A stretch of DNA of 64,000 bases from UMGS1279 sp045577695 (lineage in GTDB: Bacteria > Bacillota > Clostridia > Oscillospirales > Acutalibacteraceae). Made by a program: the position numbers and the translations under genes. The stretch spans positions 1-64,000 of the forward strand of contig JAZNIW010000002.1 of NCBI GenBank assembly GCA_045577695.1, written 5' to 3'. This document shows positions 50,736 through 59,852 of this stretch, one piece after another. Each line of letters opens with the position of its first letter. Within the stretch, counting starts at the first letter, position 1. Under the pieces are notes generated by a model that was not told the origin of the DNA, ran no database searches, and saw only the letters and a program-made list of their open reading frames with translations.

Positions 50736-51178
50736 TTTACATTTTCTCCTAAATTCTGCCTTATTTTAATAAGAAGGGCGAACAACATCTCCCGCTCTTT
50801 CTTCGTAATTCCTGCCAACACCGTTTGCTCTACACGCTCGATTTCGGCCACAAACAAACCGTGGCGCCGCCGTGCTGTTTCGGTGGGAAGAATTTGTTTT
50901 AAGCGAGCATCTTGCAAAACCGCTTTTCGCTCGATTAAACCGTGTTTCTCCATCGTTTGCAATATGGCCGTAGCAGTGGAACGACGAATGGAAAACTCGG
51001 TTTCCAAATCTTTTTGAAAGACAGCCTGCCCTTCGTGGCAACAAAGATAGTTAATCACTCGTCCTTGCATATGGGTCAATTTTTCCCATCCATGTACGGC
51101 CATAGCATTATCGATTTTGCGACGAATAAGGTTCGTGGTTTTTTTGAGTTCCAACCCAATGTGTTTGTCGCATGCCAT
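50732..51178 (-). CDS. MarR-family transcriptional regulator
   Basis: A 148-residue winged-helix repressor. LTHMQGRVINYLCCHEGQAVFQKDLETEFSIRRSTATAILQTMEKHGLIERK is the helix-turn-helix and QDARLKQILPT the wing, as in MarR. It heads an operon with two ABC exporter halves and has a perfect operator-like palindrome over its promoter, so it should repress itself and the exporter until an inducing compound binds. ATG 51178 follows AGAAGGGG; a TTG at 51202 is the alternative. Confidence 0.93.
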   Translation of the reverse strand: MACDKHIGLELKKTTNLIRRKIDNAMAVHGWEKLTHMQGRVINYLCCHEGQAVFQKDLETEFSIRRSTATAILQTMEKHGLIERKAVLQDARLKQILPTETARRRHGLFVAEIERVEQTVLAGITKKEREMLFALLIKIRQNLGENVK

Positions 51179-51200
51179 CCTTATCACACCCCTTCTGCCC

Positions 51201-51224
51201 AAAATGTTAGAACCCTAACATTTT
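51201..51224. promoter_or_regulatory. MarR operator palindrome
   Basis: The perfect inverted repeat AAAATGTTAG-AACC-CTAACATTTT (10-bp arms) overlaps the -10 box of the MarR operon. This is a classical autorepressor arrangement. Confidence 0.85.
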
Positions 51225-51249
51225 AACACATCCTCTTTTTCCTTGTCAA
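51220..51249 (-). promoter_or_regulatory. MarR-exporter operon promoter
   Basis: TTGACA (complement of 51244-51249), 18-bp spacer and TAAAAT (complement of 51220-51225); the -10 overlaps the palindrome at 51201-51224. Confidence 0.75.
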
Positions 51250-51566
51250 TCCAAAATCAACAAATTTTTCCGATTCTTTTCCTTTCAACCAATTCCCTTT
51301 TTTGTTGCTTTTTGTTTCACGGTCTACTATCCAAAACCGGCAAAGAAATCCAATATGCCCAAATAAAAAAGGTGCCCCAAACGGCCGGGATAACCAATCC
51401 CCGCAAAACGGTTTTTTCAAAATCAATACCTTTCTTTGAATATCAAATACAATTTTTGTTTTTAAATAGTGAAAAACTTATTCCCGATAAGGTTGCATCA
51501 CCCCTTTTTAATTTTTAAAAGGAGCTTTTTTGGATTTGGGCTTTTTGAAAAAATACACAATAGCAT
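51250..51566. other. AT-rich divergent spacer, MarR operon / murD
   Basis: I see no gene with an RBS and no clear RNA element. It is AT-rich with several poly-T stretches. ORFs in it are short and lack family features. Confidence 0.5.
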
Positions 51567-51595
51567 TTGATTTTCTCTGCTGTATCGTGTATACT
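51567..51595 (+). promoter_or_regulatory. murD operon promoter
   Basis: TTGATT (51567-51572), 17-bp spacer and TATACT (51590-51595), 44 bases before the murD ATG. Confidence 0.7.
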
Positions 51596-51639
51596 ATATT
51601 TTGTATAAAAATATCCATTTTTTTCTTGGAGGTTTTTTT

Positions 51640-53022
51640 ATGGATTGCAAACAGTTATTCGATTCCATTCACCAAAAACGAATCGCCATGTGCGGCATTG
51701 GCATCAGCAATACCCCCTTGATTTTGAAATTTTTACAAAAAGGGGCCAGAGTGTTTGCCTGTGACCGCCGAGAACGGGCCGCCATCGGCGAACTGGCCGA
51801 CCGTTTGGAACAGGCCGGCGCCGAACTTCGCCTTGGCGAAGATTATTTAAAAGATTTAGAGGTTGACGTAATTTTCCGCACCCCCGGTATGAACTTCCAT
51901 TTACCGGAGTTGGCCGAAGCGCGACATAAAGGCATCGCCGTCACGTCGGAGATGGAGGTGTTTTTCGACCTATGTCCCGCGACCATTTTTGCCGTTACCG
52001 GTTCGGACGGAAAAACAACCACCACGACTCTCATTGCGAAAATGTTAGAAGCAGCCGGTAAAAAGGTTCACGTGGGCGGCAACATTGGACGCCCCTTACT
52101 ACCCGAACTGGAATCCATTTCGCCCGACGATTTTGTGGTGGTAGAACTTTCCTCTTTCCAACTAATCTCGATGCGAAAAAGTCCCGATGTGGCGGTGATA
52201 ACCAACGTGGCCCCCAACCATTTGGATGTGCATAAGGATATGGACGAATACATTGACGCCAAGAAAAACATTATTCTGCATCAAAACGCCTTCTCCCGCA
52301 CCGTGCTCAATTACGATGACAGCATTACTAACGGCTTTGTCCGTGAAGTGCGGGGTCAACTGCTGCACTTCAGTATGAATCAACGGGTGAAAAACGGTGC
52401 TTGGTTGGATGCCGACGGTAATCTGTTTATGAGCTATCGCGGTATCAATGCACCCATTATGAACAAAAGCGATATTGCCATTTTGGGTGAACACAACGTC
52501 GAAAACTATTTGGCCGCCATTTCAGCTGTTTGGGGCTATGTAGGTGCCGACGAAATCCGTCAAGTGGCCCAAGAATTTATGGGTGTAGAACACCGCATTG
52601 AATTCGTACGCGAAAAGGACGGTGTGCGCTACTATAACGATTCCATCGCCTCCAGTCCCACTCGCACCATTGCGGGGCTGAAATCCTTTGATAAAAATAT
52701 TATTCTTTTGGCCGGCGGATATGACAAACACATTCCCTTTGACCCAATGGTACCCTATATTATCGAAAAGGTAAAACTCTTAATTTTAACGGGGCCAACC
52801 GCCGAAAAAATTGAAAAAGCCGTGAAAAAGGACCCTCGGTATATGGGTTACAACCCCACCATTCTCCACGCAAAAAACTTACAGGAAGCGGTGCAAATCG
52901 CCCACGAAAATGCCGTTTCCGGCGACGTGGTTACCCTGAGTCCCGCCTGCGCCAGTTTCGACGCTTTCCCCAATTTTGCCGTACGCGGTGATACCTTTAA
53001 AAAGCTGGTAAACGAATTATAA
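51640..53022 (+). CDS. murD: UDP-N-acetylmuramoylalanine--D-glutamate ligase
   Basis: Adds D-Glu to UDP-MurNAc-L-Ala in peptidoglycan synthesis. The 460 residues show an N-terminal Rossmann-like domain, the ATP loop FAVTGSDGKTTTTTLIAKML, VVELSSFQLISM, VITNVAPNHLDVHKDMDEYI (conserved His/Asp), the central EHNVENYLAAISA, and the C-terminal domain with YNDSIASSPTRTIAGLKSF and LLAGGYDKHIPF. ATG 51640 has TTGGAGG 8 bases upstream. It heads a five-gene plus-strand operon. Confidence 0.96.
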   Translation: MDCKQLFDSIHQKRIAMCGIGISNTPLILKFLQKGARVFACDRRERAAIGELADRLEQAGAELRLGEDYLKDLEVDVIFRTPGMNFHLPELAEARHKGIAVTSEMEVFFDLCPATIFAVTGSDGKTTTTTLIAKMLEAAGKKVHVGGNIGRPLLPELESISPDDFVVVELSSFQLISMRKSPDVAVITNVAPNHLDVHKDMDEYIDAKKNIILHQNAFSRTVLNYDDSITNGFVREVRGQLLHFSMNQRVKNGAWLDADGNLFMSYRGINAPIMNKSDIAILGEHNVENYLAAISAVWGYVGADEIRQVAQEFMGVEHRIEFVREKDGVRYYNDSIASSPTRTIAGLKSFDKNIILLAGGYDKHIPFDPMVPYIIEKVKLLILTGPTAEKIEKAVKKDPRYMGYNPTILHAKNLQEAVQIAHENAVSGDVVTLSPACASFDAFPNFAVRGDTFKKLVNEL

Positions 53023-53041
53023 ACCAAAAAGGAATGCCAAT

Positions 53042-54043
53042 ATGTTACACCTAAAACAACTTCTTTGTGAATTAGCCGATGCCGAAGCCATTGGCCACCG
53101 TCAAACGGCTGTGGATGTTGCCGTAAAGCATTTAGCACCGTTTAGCACCATCCATCGTACCGAACAATATCTGTTGGCCACTATGGATAAAGGTGCAAAA
53201 CACACCCTTATGCTTGAAGCCCATATAGACGAAGTCGGTATGATCGTCACCAATATTTTTGAAGATGGCTTTTTGGCCGTTTCGCCGGTCGGAACATTGG
53301 ATGGGCGCTTTCTGCCCTCCACCCCCGTTCGCATTTTCGGCAAAGAAATCCTCACCGGTGTCTTTGCCGGTTTGCCGCCCCATTTGAAAAAGGAGGATAC
53401 CTGCGCTTCGTTTGAAGATTGTTATATTGATACCGGCCGCGCCGATATTGGCGAAAAAGTTTCGCTTGGTGATTTTGTGCTGTTTGATGCACCTGCCACC
53501 CCTTTGCTCGGTAGCCGCATTACCGGTAAAGCGATGGACAACCGTTGCGGCGTAGCGGCCGTGATTGCAACCGGCAAACGGTTAGCCACGGCCGACTGTC
53601 CTTTTAATCTGCAACTGTTTTTTCCTTTGGGGGAAGAGTTGGGGTTACGCGGAGCCAAGGTAGGCAGTTTTGCCCATCCGGCTGATCAGAGCATTTCGGT
53701 CGACGTCAGTTTTGGGGACTGTCCCGATGTCCCCACGCACAAAACGGCCAAGCTGGGAAGTGGGGCTATGATTGGTGTTTCACCCGTTCTCTCCGGGGCA
53801 ATTTATAATGCCTTAAAACAAACCGCTAAACAACAAAACATTCCCTTCACCTTAGAAGTGATGGGTGGGACTACATCCACCGATGCCGATGCCATCGCCC
53901 TCACGGGTGGGGGCATTCCCAGCGGGTTGGTTTCGATTCCGCTTCGCCATATGCACACCCCCGTCGAAGTGGTTGACCTTGCCGATCTGCAGGCTGTTTG
54001 CGATTTACTGTATCATTACGCGATGAAAGGAGAGCCGGTATGA
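53042..54043 (+). CDS. M42 family aminopeptidase, first copy
   Basis: A 333-residue TET-type zinc aminopeptidase. Ligand motifs are LMLEAHIDEVGMIV (His), GKAMDNRCGVAAV (bridging Asp), LGEELGLRGAK (Glu-Glu), SISVDVSFGD (Asp) and PLRHMHTPVEVVDL (His), so it should be active. Usually a cytosolic dodecamer cleaving short peptides. Its stop overlaps the start of the second M42 gene. It is diverged from that copy, not a recent duplicate. Confidence 0.94.
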   Translation: MLHLKQLLCELADAEAIGHRQTAVDVAVKHLAPFSTIHRTEQYLLATMDKGAKHTLMLEAHIDEVGMIVTNIFEDGFLAVSPVGTLDGRFLPSTPVRIFGKEILTGVFAGLPPHLKKEDTCASFEDCYIDTGRADIGEKVSLGDFVLFDAPATPLLGSRITGKAMDNRCGVAAVIATGKRLATADCPFNLQLFFPLGEELGLRGAKVGSFAHPADQSISVDVSFGDCPDVPTHKTAKLGSGAMIGVSPVLSGAIYNALKQTAKQQNIPFTLEVMGGTTSTDADAIALTGGGIPSGLVSIPLRHMHTPVEVVDLADLQAVCDLLYHYAMKGEPV

Positions 54044-55068
54044 AAGAATGCATCTCCTTATTAAAACAACTCTGTACGTTAAACGGCCCCTCAGGTGCGG
54101 AGAGCCCCGTGCGAGATTTTATTCTCTCTCAAATTGAGAAAGAATGCGATGCCTCTGTGGATCGTATGGGCAATATTATTGCCTTTAAAAAAGGCATAAA
54201 ACGACCCTATCATAAGGTTCTTCTGGATGCCCATATGGATGAAGTCGGTGTGATTATCACCGATGTAACCGAAACGGGACTTCTTCGGTTTGCCGTGGTG
54301 GGCGGGATAGAAATCAGTGCATTGCTCTGTAAACGGGTAGCCTTCGACCAAGTGGTCGGAGTCATTGGCAGCAAGCCGATTCATCTTTCCTCTGCTGCCG
54401 AACGCAAGGTTAATCCCACCTTAGACCAACTTACCATCGACATCGGTGCCGCCAATAAACAAGAAGCATTAGAACAGATTGAAATCGGCCAAATTGGCAC
54501 CTTTGTTCCCTTTTACAAAGAAAGCGGCAAAACCACCTTGTTCGCCAAAGCGTTAGACAATCGAGTGGGATGTGCCGTCTTAATCCGTCTGTTGCAACAA
54601 CCTGCCGAATATGATTTTTATGCCACCTTTACCGTGGGAGAGGAGCTGGGCCTACGCGGTGCGAAAACCGCCGCCTATACGGTTTCTCCCGATGTGGCCG
54701 TGGTGCTGGAATCGACCACTGCAGCCGACCTGCATGGCGTTCGCGCAGAAGAAACGGTCTGTCATCTCGGACAGGGGGTTACGGTTCCCTTTATGGACCG
54801 CACCACCCTTTATCCTCGTACACTGCTAAATAAAGCCTTCGACCTTGCGAAACAACACAACATTCCCATTCAAACCAAAAAAATGGTGGCGGGCGGCAAT
54901 AATGCCGGCGCCGTTAGTCTAACCAAAAGCGGTATTCCCACCATAACCTTAGCAACGCCTTGTCGGTATATTCACGCCGACGTCGCTCTCGCCGATATGC
55001 TCGATATAAAAGCTAAGAAAGATTTGGCTCTTGTTTTACTGAATGCGTTGGCGAGGGCCAACCAATGA
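54040..55068 (+). CDS. M42 family aminopeptidase, second copy
   Basis: A 342-residue M42 peptidase. VLLDAHMDEVGVII, AKALDNRVGCAVL, VGEELGLRGAK, VVLESTTAADL (Glu where the first copy has Asp) and CRYIHADVALADM supply the metal and catalytic residues. ATG 54040 has AAAGGAG upstream and overlaps the first copy by 4 bases. Two unlike M42 subunits made together suggest a mixed complex with broader substrate range; this is an inference. Confidence 0.94.
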   Translation: MKECISLLKQLCTLNGPSGAESPVRDFILSQIEKECDASVDRMGNIIAFKKGIKRPYHKVLLDAHMDEVGVIITDVTETGLLRFAVVGGIEISALLCKRVAFDQVVGVIGSKPIHLSSAAERKVNPTLDQLTIDIGAANKQEALEQIEIGQIGTFVPFYKESGKTTLFAKALDNRVGCAVLIRLLQQPAEYDFYATFTVGEELGLRGAKTAAYTVSPDVAVVLESTTAADLHGVRAEETVCHLGQGVTVPFMDRTTLYPRTLLNKAFDLAKQHNIPIQTKKMVAGGNNAGAVSLTKSGIPTITLATPCRYIHADVALADMLDIKAKKDLALVLLNALARANQ

Positions 55069-55808
55069 TTACTCTTCACCAAAAAAATTCACCCCCTTTT
55101 CTGCCTTGTGCGGAGAGTTTTGTCGGGGTGAAAATCCTTTCTACCCTTGCGGCCTACGGCACCGATTATCCCTTTTTTACCGTTTGGGTGCAAATCCAAG
55201 AGGGCTGTCCCACCGCCCTACTTGCCAAAATGGAAGAAACCGTTTTTCTGGTCGCCGAACCGTCGGCCGACTACGCCGAACTGGCGGCCTTTTTACAAGC
55301 CATCGACTTTCATTTTTTGCAGGCGGAATCAACCTTGTTACAAGCATTGGGCTTTGCCCCCACCACCACCTATTGCGTGGTAACAAGAACGGGACAAGGG
55401 ATAAACCAATCACCCACCCAACCACCACCCCTTGCCTTGGTGTATGAAATTTTAACAGCAGAACCGTTGCCGCATTTGCAACTTGGAGATGTGACTGCTT
55501 GGTATACCGATATCTCCCATCGCCTTCGTCACGGCACCGCCTGCGTAGCCATAAAAGAAAATTCCGCCGTGGCGGTTTGTTCTCACATCACCGATAACGC
55601 CGCCGTTATCAGCGGCGTTGCTACCATTCCCGCAGCACGCGGTCGAGGTATCGGAAAAGCGGTGTTGTTGGAATGTATTTCGCGTTTAGGAGGGCGAAAT
55701 ATTTTCGCCGCTTGTGAAAAATCCCTGCTTCCTTTTTATCGTTCCTGCGGCTTTTCCGAATGTGGTACCGTCGCGCAATATCAAAACATAAACATAGAGG
55801 TAATGTAA
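55065..55808 (+). CDS. GNAT family N-acetyltransferase
   Basis: A 247-residue protein. The C-terminal 110 residues form a GNAT domain with the acetyl-CoA loop ARGRGIGKAVLLE (191-203) and YRSCGFSECGT near the end. The N-terminal 120 residues are a divergent domain without a recognised motif. The acceptor is unknown. It overlaps the second M42 gene by four bases; 1 base separates it from the next gene. Confidence 0.82.
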   Translation: MITLHQKNSPPFLPCAESFVGVKILSTLAAYGTDYPFFTVWVQIQEGCPTALLAKMEETVFLVAEPSADYAELAAFLQAIDFHFLQAESTLLQALGFAPTTTYCVVTRTGQGINQSPTQPPPLALVYEILTAEPLPHLQLGDVTAWYTDISHRLRHGTACVAIKENSAVAVCSHITDNAAVISGVATIPAARGRGIGKAVLLECISRLGGRNIFAACEKSLLPFYRSCGFSECGTVAQYQNINIEVM

Positions 55809-55809
55809 T

Positions 55810-57087
55810 ATGCTTCCCTTTTTTTCTGTGAACCAAAAAATCGCTCCTTTGGACGAGGCAGCCATCAACCGCGCACAACAACAGTTTTCCGACATCGACC
55901 GTATATGCGAATATAATCAATTAAAGGTACTCTCCGCCTTTATTCATCACCGCGTCAGCGAAAGCAATTTCGCCCCCACAACCGGCTACGGATACGGTGA
56001 CAAGGGGCGGGATGACCTCGATGCAGTTTTGGCCGAAATTTTCGGGGCAGAGGATGCCCTGATTCGTCACGGTTTTGCCAGCGGCACCCACACCTTAACG
56101 GTGGCTTTATTTGGCCTGCTCCGTCCGGGAGATACTATGCTTTGTGTCACCGGTCGCCCCTACGACACCTTAATCGGGGTGTTGGGATGCGACCACAAAA
56201 CCGATGGCTCTTTGGCCGATTTCGGGGTGCATTATAAGGAGGTTAGCTTGACCGAGAACGGTCGGCCGGACCTTCCCGCCATCCAAGAAGCGGTTGGTCG
56301 CGAAAAGCCAAAGATGGTCTACATTCAGCGTTCGCGCGGCTATTCCCTTCGCCCCAGTTTAACCATAAGCGAAATAGAAGCTATCTGCCAAACCGTCCGT
56401 GCCGCCTATGCCGATACCATTATCATGGTAGACAACTGCTATGGCGAATTTACCGAAAAAAAGGAACCGGTGCAGGTGGGTGCCGATATTATAGCCGGAT
56501 CGCTAATTAAAAATCCCGGCGGCGGCATTGCCCCTTGCGGCGGCTATATCGCCGGTCGGCGCGATTTGGTAGAATCCTGCTCCTACCGTATGACGGCGCC
56601 GGGTGTCGGCCGCGAGGTGGGAGCCTCACTCGGTCACAACCGCGAACTCTATATGGGTTTGTTCCACGCCCCCCACATCACAGGAGAAGCTATGAAGGCC
56701 GCCGTATATGCCGCCGCCCTCTTTACCGAAATGGGCTTTTCCGTCACCCCCACCGTGGAAGAAACCCGTGGCGATATCATTCAAGCTATTCTGCTGAAAA
56801 CTCCAAAAAATCTCATTGGTTTTTGTAGGGGGTTGCAAAGCGGCGCACCGGTTGACTCACACCTCTCCCCCGAGCCGTGGGATATGCCGGGTTATGACGA
56901 TAAGGTAATTATGGCGGCCGGCGCTTTCACCCTTGGCTCGTCGATTGAGCTTTCGGCCGATGCCCCCCTGCGGGAGCCCTTTGCCGTATGGATGCAAGGC
57001 GGTCTGAATTTTCATAGTGCCCGCGCGGCCATTTTGATGGCTGCCGAGCAAGTTTTATTGGAAAACCAAGAAAATAACAAAAAATAA
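55810..57087 (+). CDS. methionine gamma-lyase family PLP enzyme
   Basis: A 425-residue protein of the YnbB/aluminium-resistance-like group of Cys/Met-metabolism PLP enzymes. YGYGDKGRDDLDAVLAEIFGAEDALIRHGFASGTHT, MVDNCYGEFTE (PLP-ring Asp) and AGSLIKNPGGGIAPCGGYIAGR with the PLP Lys234 are visible. The reaction is not established; a carbon-sulfur lyase is the family-based guess. Last gene of the murD operon; rplM has its own promoter behind it. Confidence 0.9.
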   Translation: MLPFFSVNQKIAPLDEAAINRAQQQFSDIDRICEYNQLKVLSAFIHHRVSESNFAPTTGYGYGDKGRDDLDAVLAEIFGAEDALIRHGFASGTHTLTVALFGLLRPGDTMLCVTGRPYDTLIGVLGCDHKTDGSLADFGVHYKEVSLTENGRPDLPAIQEAVGREKPKMVYIQRSRGYSLRPSLTISEIEAICQTVRAAYADTIIMVDNCYGEFTEKKEPVQVGADIIAGSLIKNPGGGIAPCGGYIAGRRDLVESCSYRMTAPGVGREVGASLGHNRELYMGLFHAPHITGEAMKAAVYAAALFTEMGFSVTPTVEETRGDIIQAILLKTPKNLIGFCRGLQSGAPVDSHLSPEPWDMPGYDDKVIMAAGAFTLGSSIELSADAPLREPFAVWMQGGLNFHSARAAILMAAEQVLLENQENNKK

Positions 57088-57172
57088 TAAACGAGCAAAT
57101 AAGAGAAAAACGAAGAAAAAAAGAGAAAACAAGAGCTTGTGGATTGTAAATTAAAAAAAGTATAAAAAAGTG

Positions 57173-57201
57173 TTGACAAAAAAACTCGCTTATGGTATCA
57201 T
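57173..57201 (+). promoter_or_regulatory. rplM-rpsI promoter
   Basis: Perfect TTGACA (57173-57178), 17-bp spacer and TATCAT (57196-57201). Confidence 0.88.
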
Positions 57202-57248
57202 ACTTTGGCACGAAAATGATTTCGAAATATTTAGTTGGAGGAAATGTT

Positions 57249-57677
57249 ATGTCTACTTTTATGGCAAAACCGGCCGAAGTACAACGTAAATGGTACATCA
57301 TCGACGCCGCCGGAAAACCCCTCGGACGTGTTGCCGTTAAGGCCGCAGATCTTCTCAGAGGAAAAATTAAGACCGAGTTCACCCCCCACGTTGACTGTGG
57401 TGACCACGTTATCATCATCAATGCGGACAAAGCCGTTTTAACCGGCAAAAAGTTGGAAAACAAATACTATCGCCGTCATACCGGTTATGTTGGTGGTTTG
57501 AAAGAAGTTCAATACAAAACCTTAATGGCCACCCGTCCTGAATTGGCTATGACCTTGGCGGTTAAGGGTATGGTTCCCGACACCACCATCGGCCGCAAGG
57601 CATTAACCCGTCTTCGCGTTTACAGTGGCGATGCTCACAAGCACGCTGCTCAAAAACCCGAAGTTCTGGAATTTTAA
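57249..57677 (+). CDS. rplM: 50S ribosomal protein L13
   Basis: 142 residues: QRKWYIIDAAGKPLGRVAVKAADLLRGK, HVDCGDHVIIINADKAVLTGKK and GMVPDTTIGRKALTRLRVYSG are L13 signatures. ATG 57249 has TTGGAGGAAA upstream; the longer frame from 57192 begins inside the -10 region. First of the L13-S9 pair, present in nearly all bacteria. Confidence 0.98.
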   Translation: MSTFMAKPAEVQRKWYIIDAAGKPLGRVAVKAADLLRGKIKTEFTPHVDCGDHVIIINADKAVLTGKKLENKYYRRHTGYVGGLKEVQYKTLMATRPELAMTLAVKGMVPDTTIGRKALTRLRVYSGDAHKHAAQKPEVLEF

Positions 57678-57695
57678 GAAGGGGGAAGGAATACC

Positions 57696-58094
57696 ATGTT
57701 TGAAGGAAAACCTTATTTCTACGGCACCGGCAGAAGAAAAAGCTCGGTAGCTCGTGTTCGCGTTTACAGTGGTACCGGTAAAATCACCATCAACGACCGT
57801 GACATCGACGAATATTTCGGTCTGGAGACCTTAAAACTCATCGTTCGTCAACCGTTGGATTTGACCGCCACCGAAGGAAAATTTGATATCGTTTGCCGCG
57901 TAGCCGGCGGTGGTGTTACCGGTCAAGCCGGTGCGATCCGTCACGGCCTTTCCCGCGCTTTGCTTCAATTCGACGAGGAACTTCGTCCGACCCTGAAAAA
58001 AGCCGGTCTTCTCACTCGTGACCCGAGAATGAAAGAGCGTAAGAAATACGGCCTTAAAGGCGCCCGTCGCGCACCCCAATTCTCCAAGAGATAA
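57696..58094 (+). CDS. rpsI: 30S ribosomal protein S9
   Basis: 132 residues: YFYGTGRRKSSVARVRVYSGTGKI, RVAGGGVTGQAGAIRHGLSRAL and the C-terminal RKKYGLKGARRAPQFSKR, whose last residues reach the P-site tRNA. GAAGGGGGAAGGA precedes the ATG. Confidence 0.98.
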   Translation: MFEGKPYFYGTGRRKSSVARVRVYSGTGKITINDRDIDEYFGLETLKLIVRQPLDLTATEGKFDIVCRVAGGGVTGQAGAIRHGLSRALLQFDEELRPTLKKAGLLTRDPRMKERKKYGLKGARRAPQFSKR

Positions 58095-58165
58095 CGGTTG
58101 CAGCGCAATACCAGCCCTCGGTTGGCTTTGCACAGAGGGACCCTTAAAACCACTTGTTTTTTTAC

Positions 58166-58203
58166 AAATACCCGCAGGTTCATCGGCCTGCGGGTATTTT
58201 TGG
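58166..58203 (+). terminator. rplM-rpsI terminator
   Basis: Perfect 13-bp stem AAATACCCGCAGG / CCTGCGGGTATTT (58166-58178, 58187-58199) followed by T residues. Confidence 0.92.
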
Positions 58204-58225
58204 GGTAAACTTTTAAAAAACGCCT

Positions 58226-58384
58226 TAGCCAAAGTATTTAAACTTGAACCAGCCTTAAATGGCTATTTTTAGGCATTTTTTGGCTCACCGTCATTCATAG
58301 GCTTTCGGATTTACGAGGATTTTAACAATATATAGCGAAAAATATGTCTTCCAAAACCGGATTCAAGTTTGAATACTTTGGCTA
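58226..58384. mobile_element. MITE-like element with 23-bp terminal inverted repeats
   Basis: Between rpsI and the FAD dehydrogenase gene lies a 159-bp block whose ends are inverted repeats. TAGCCAAAGTATTTAAACTT plus GAA (58226-58248) matches the complement of 58362-58384 at 22 of 23 positions. Both ends close with TA, as expected for insertions that duplicate a TA (IS630/Tc1-type MITEs). The interior has no ORF. The right end lies 29 bases before the next start codon, so it can influence that gene. An alternative is one long cis-acting hairpin RNA. Confidence 0.55.
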
Positions 58385-58413
58385 TCCTATCACAAAAAAG
58401 AAAGGGTCTTCGT

Positions 58414-59814
58414 ATGAAAAAAGATATCGTTATCATCGGGGCCGGGCCGGCCGGTATTTTTACCACATTAGAGTTATTGCGCCACGGCTGTAAAGACAAG
58501 ATCTTGATCGTGGAAAAGGGCGTGGCAATTGAAAATCGCCGTTGCCCCAAGCACAAAACCAAACAATGTGTCAACTGCAAGCCCTATTGTCATATCACCA
58601 CCGGATTTTCGGGTGCCGGTGCCTTTTCAGACGGTAAGCTTTCCTTAAGTTACGAAGTAGGCGGCGATTTCCCTTCCCTCATTGGGGAGGATTTTGCCCA
58701 AGAACTGATCAATTACACCGATAAAATTTATTTGGAGTTCGGCGCCGATACGCACATTGAAGGCATCAGCAACGACCAAGCAGTCAAGGATATCCGCAAG
58801 CGCGCCATTCAGGCAGGCCTAAAATTGGTCGATTGCCCCATTCGCCATCTCGGCACCGAAAAAGCGCAGGATATTTACTATGCTATTGAGCAATATCTGA
58901 TGAAAAACGGCGTGGAAATGCTGTTTGGTTACGAATGTTGCGATGTGATTTTAAAAGACGGTGTTTGTACCGGTGTCCAAATCACCAACGGAAAAGAATC
59001 TTTGGAAATTGAAGCCGACCGCACCATCATCGCAACCGGCCGCCGCGGTGCCGACTGGTTTGAAGGGCTTTGCAGTGAGCACGGCATCGCCCACCAACCC
59101 GGCACAGTAGATATCGGTGTTCGAGTAGAAGTGCGCGACGAAGTGATGGAAAAAGTAAATAAAGTTCTTTACGAATCCAAGTTAATCGGTTATCCCAGTC
59201 CCTTCAAAAACAAGGTGCGTACCTTCTGCCAAAATCCCGGTGGATTTGTTTCTCAAGAAAATTACGACAACGATTTGGCAGTGGTAAACGGACATTCTTA
59301 CAAAGAACTCAAATCCGGCAATACCAACGTGGCCATTTTGTGCTCGCACAACTTTAATCAACCATTTAATCAACCCATTGCCTATGCCCAAAAGGTGGGT
59401 GAACTTACCAATATGTTGGGAGATGGCCATATTTTGGTGCAACGATTTGGCGATATTTTAGACGGCAAACGCACATGGCCGAAAGAGTTGGCGCAATCCA
59501 ACATTCGCCCCACCTTAACCGATGCCGTGGCCGGTGATATCACCGCCGCTATGCCCTACCGCGCTATGACCAATATCATCCACTTTATGCAGGCGGTCGA
59601 CCACGTGGTGCCCGGTTTTGCCTCGTACGAAACTTTGCTTTACTCGCCGGAGTTGAAATTTTACAGCAACCGTGTTAAAATGGATGCAAACCTCAACACT
59701 AATATCAAAGGTCTGCACTGTCTTGGCGATTCCAGTGGCTGGACCAGAGGTCTAATGATGGCCTCGGCGATGGGTGTATATATGGGGCGTAAAATTGCCC
59801 AAAGTAAACAATAA
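58414..59814 (+). CDS. FAD-dependent dehydrogenase, COG2509-like
   Basis: A 466-residue flavoprotein. DIVIIGAGPAGIFTTLELLRHG is the FAD-binding fold; a Cys-rich segment NRRCPKHKTKQCVNCKPYC follows, then TGFSGAGAFSDGKLSLS. GADWFEGLCSEHGI and HCLGDSSGWTRGLMMASAMGVYMG near the end fit the uncharacterised FAD-dehydrogenase group common in clostridia. Substrate unknown. ATG 58414 has AAAGGG upstream; the frame before it belongs to the repeat element. Confidence 0.9.
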   Translation: MKKDIVIIGAGPAGIFTTLELLRHGCKDKILIVEKGVAIENRRCPKHKTKQCVNCKPYCHITTGFSGAGAFSDGKLSLSYEVGGDFPSLIGEDFAQELINYTDKIYLEFGADTHIEGISNDQAVKDIRKRAIQAGLKLVDCPIRHLGTEKAQDIYYAIEQYLMKNGVEMLFGYECCDVILKDGVCTGVQITNGKESLEIEADRTIIATGRRGADWFEGLCSEHGIAHQPGTVDIGVRVEVRDEVMEKVNKVLYESKLIGYPSPFKNKVRTFCQNPGGFVSQENYDNDLAVVNGHSYKELKSGNTNVAILCSHNFNQPFNQPIAYAQKVGELTNMLGDGHILVQRFGDILDGKRTWPKELAQSNIRPTLTDAVAGDITAAMPYRAMTNIIHFMQAVDHVVPGFASYETLLYSPELKFYSNRVKMDANLNTNIKGLHCLGDSSGWTRGLMMASAMGVYMGRKIAQSKQ

Positions 59815-59852
59815 TAGGCAATATAAAAATTCAGCAAACGGGAGGATTCACT

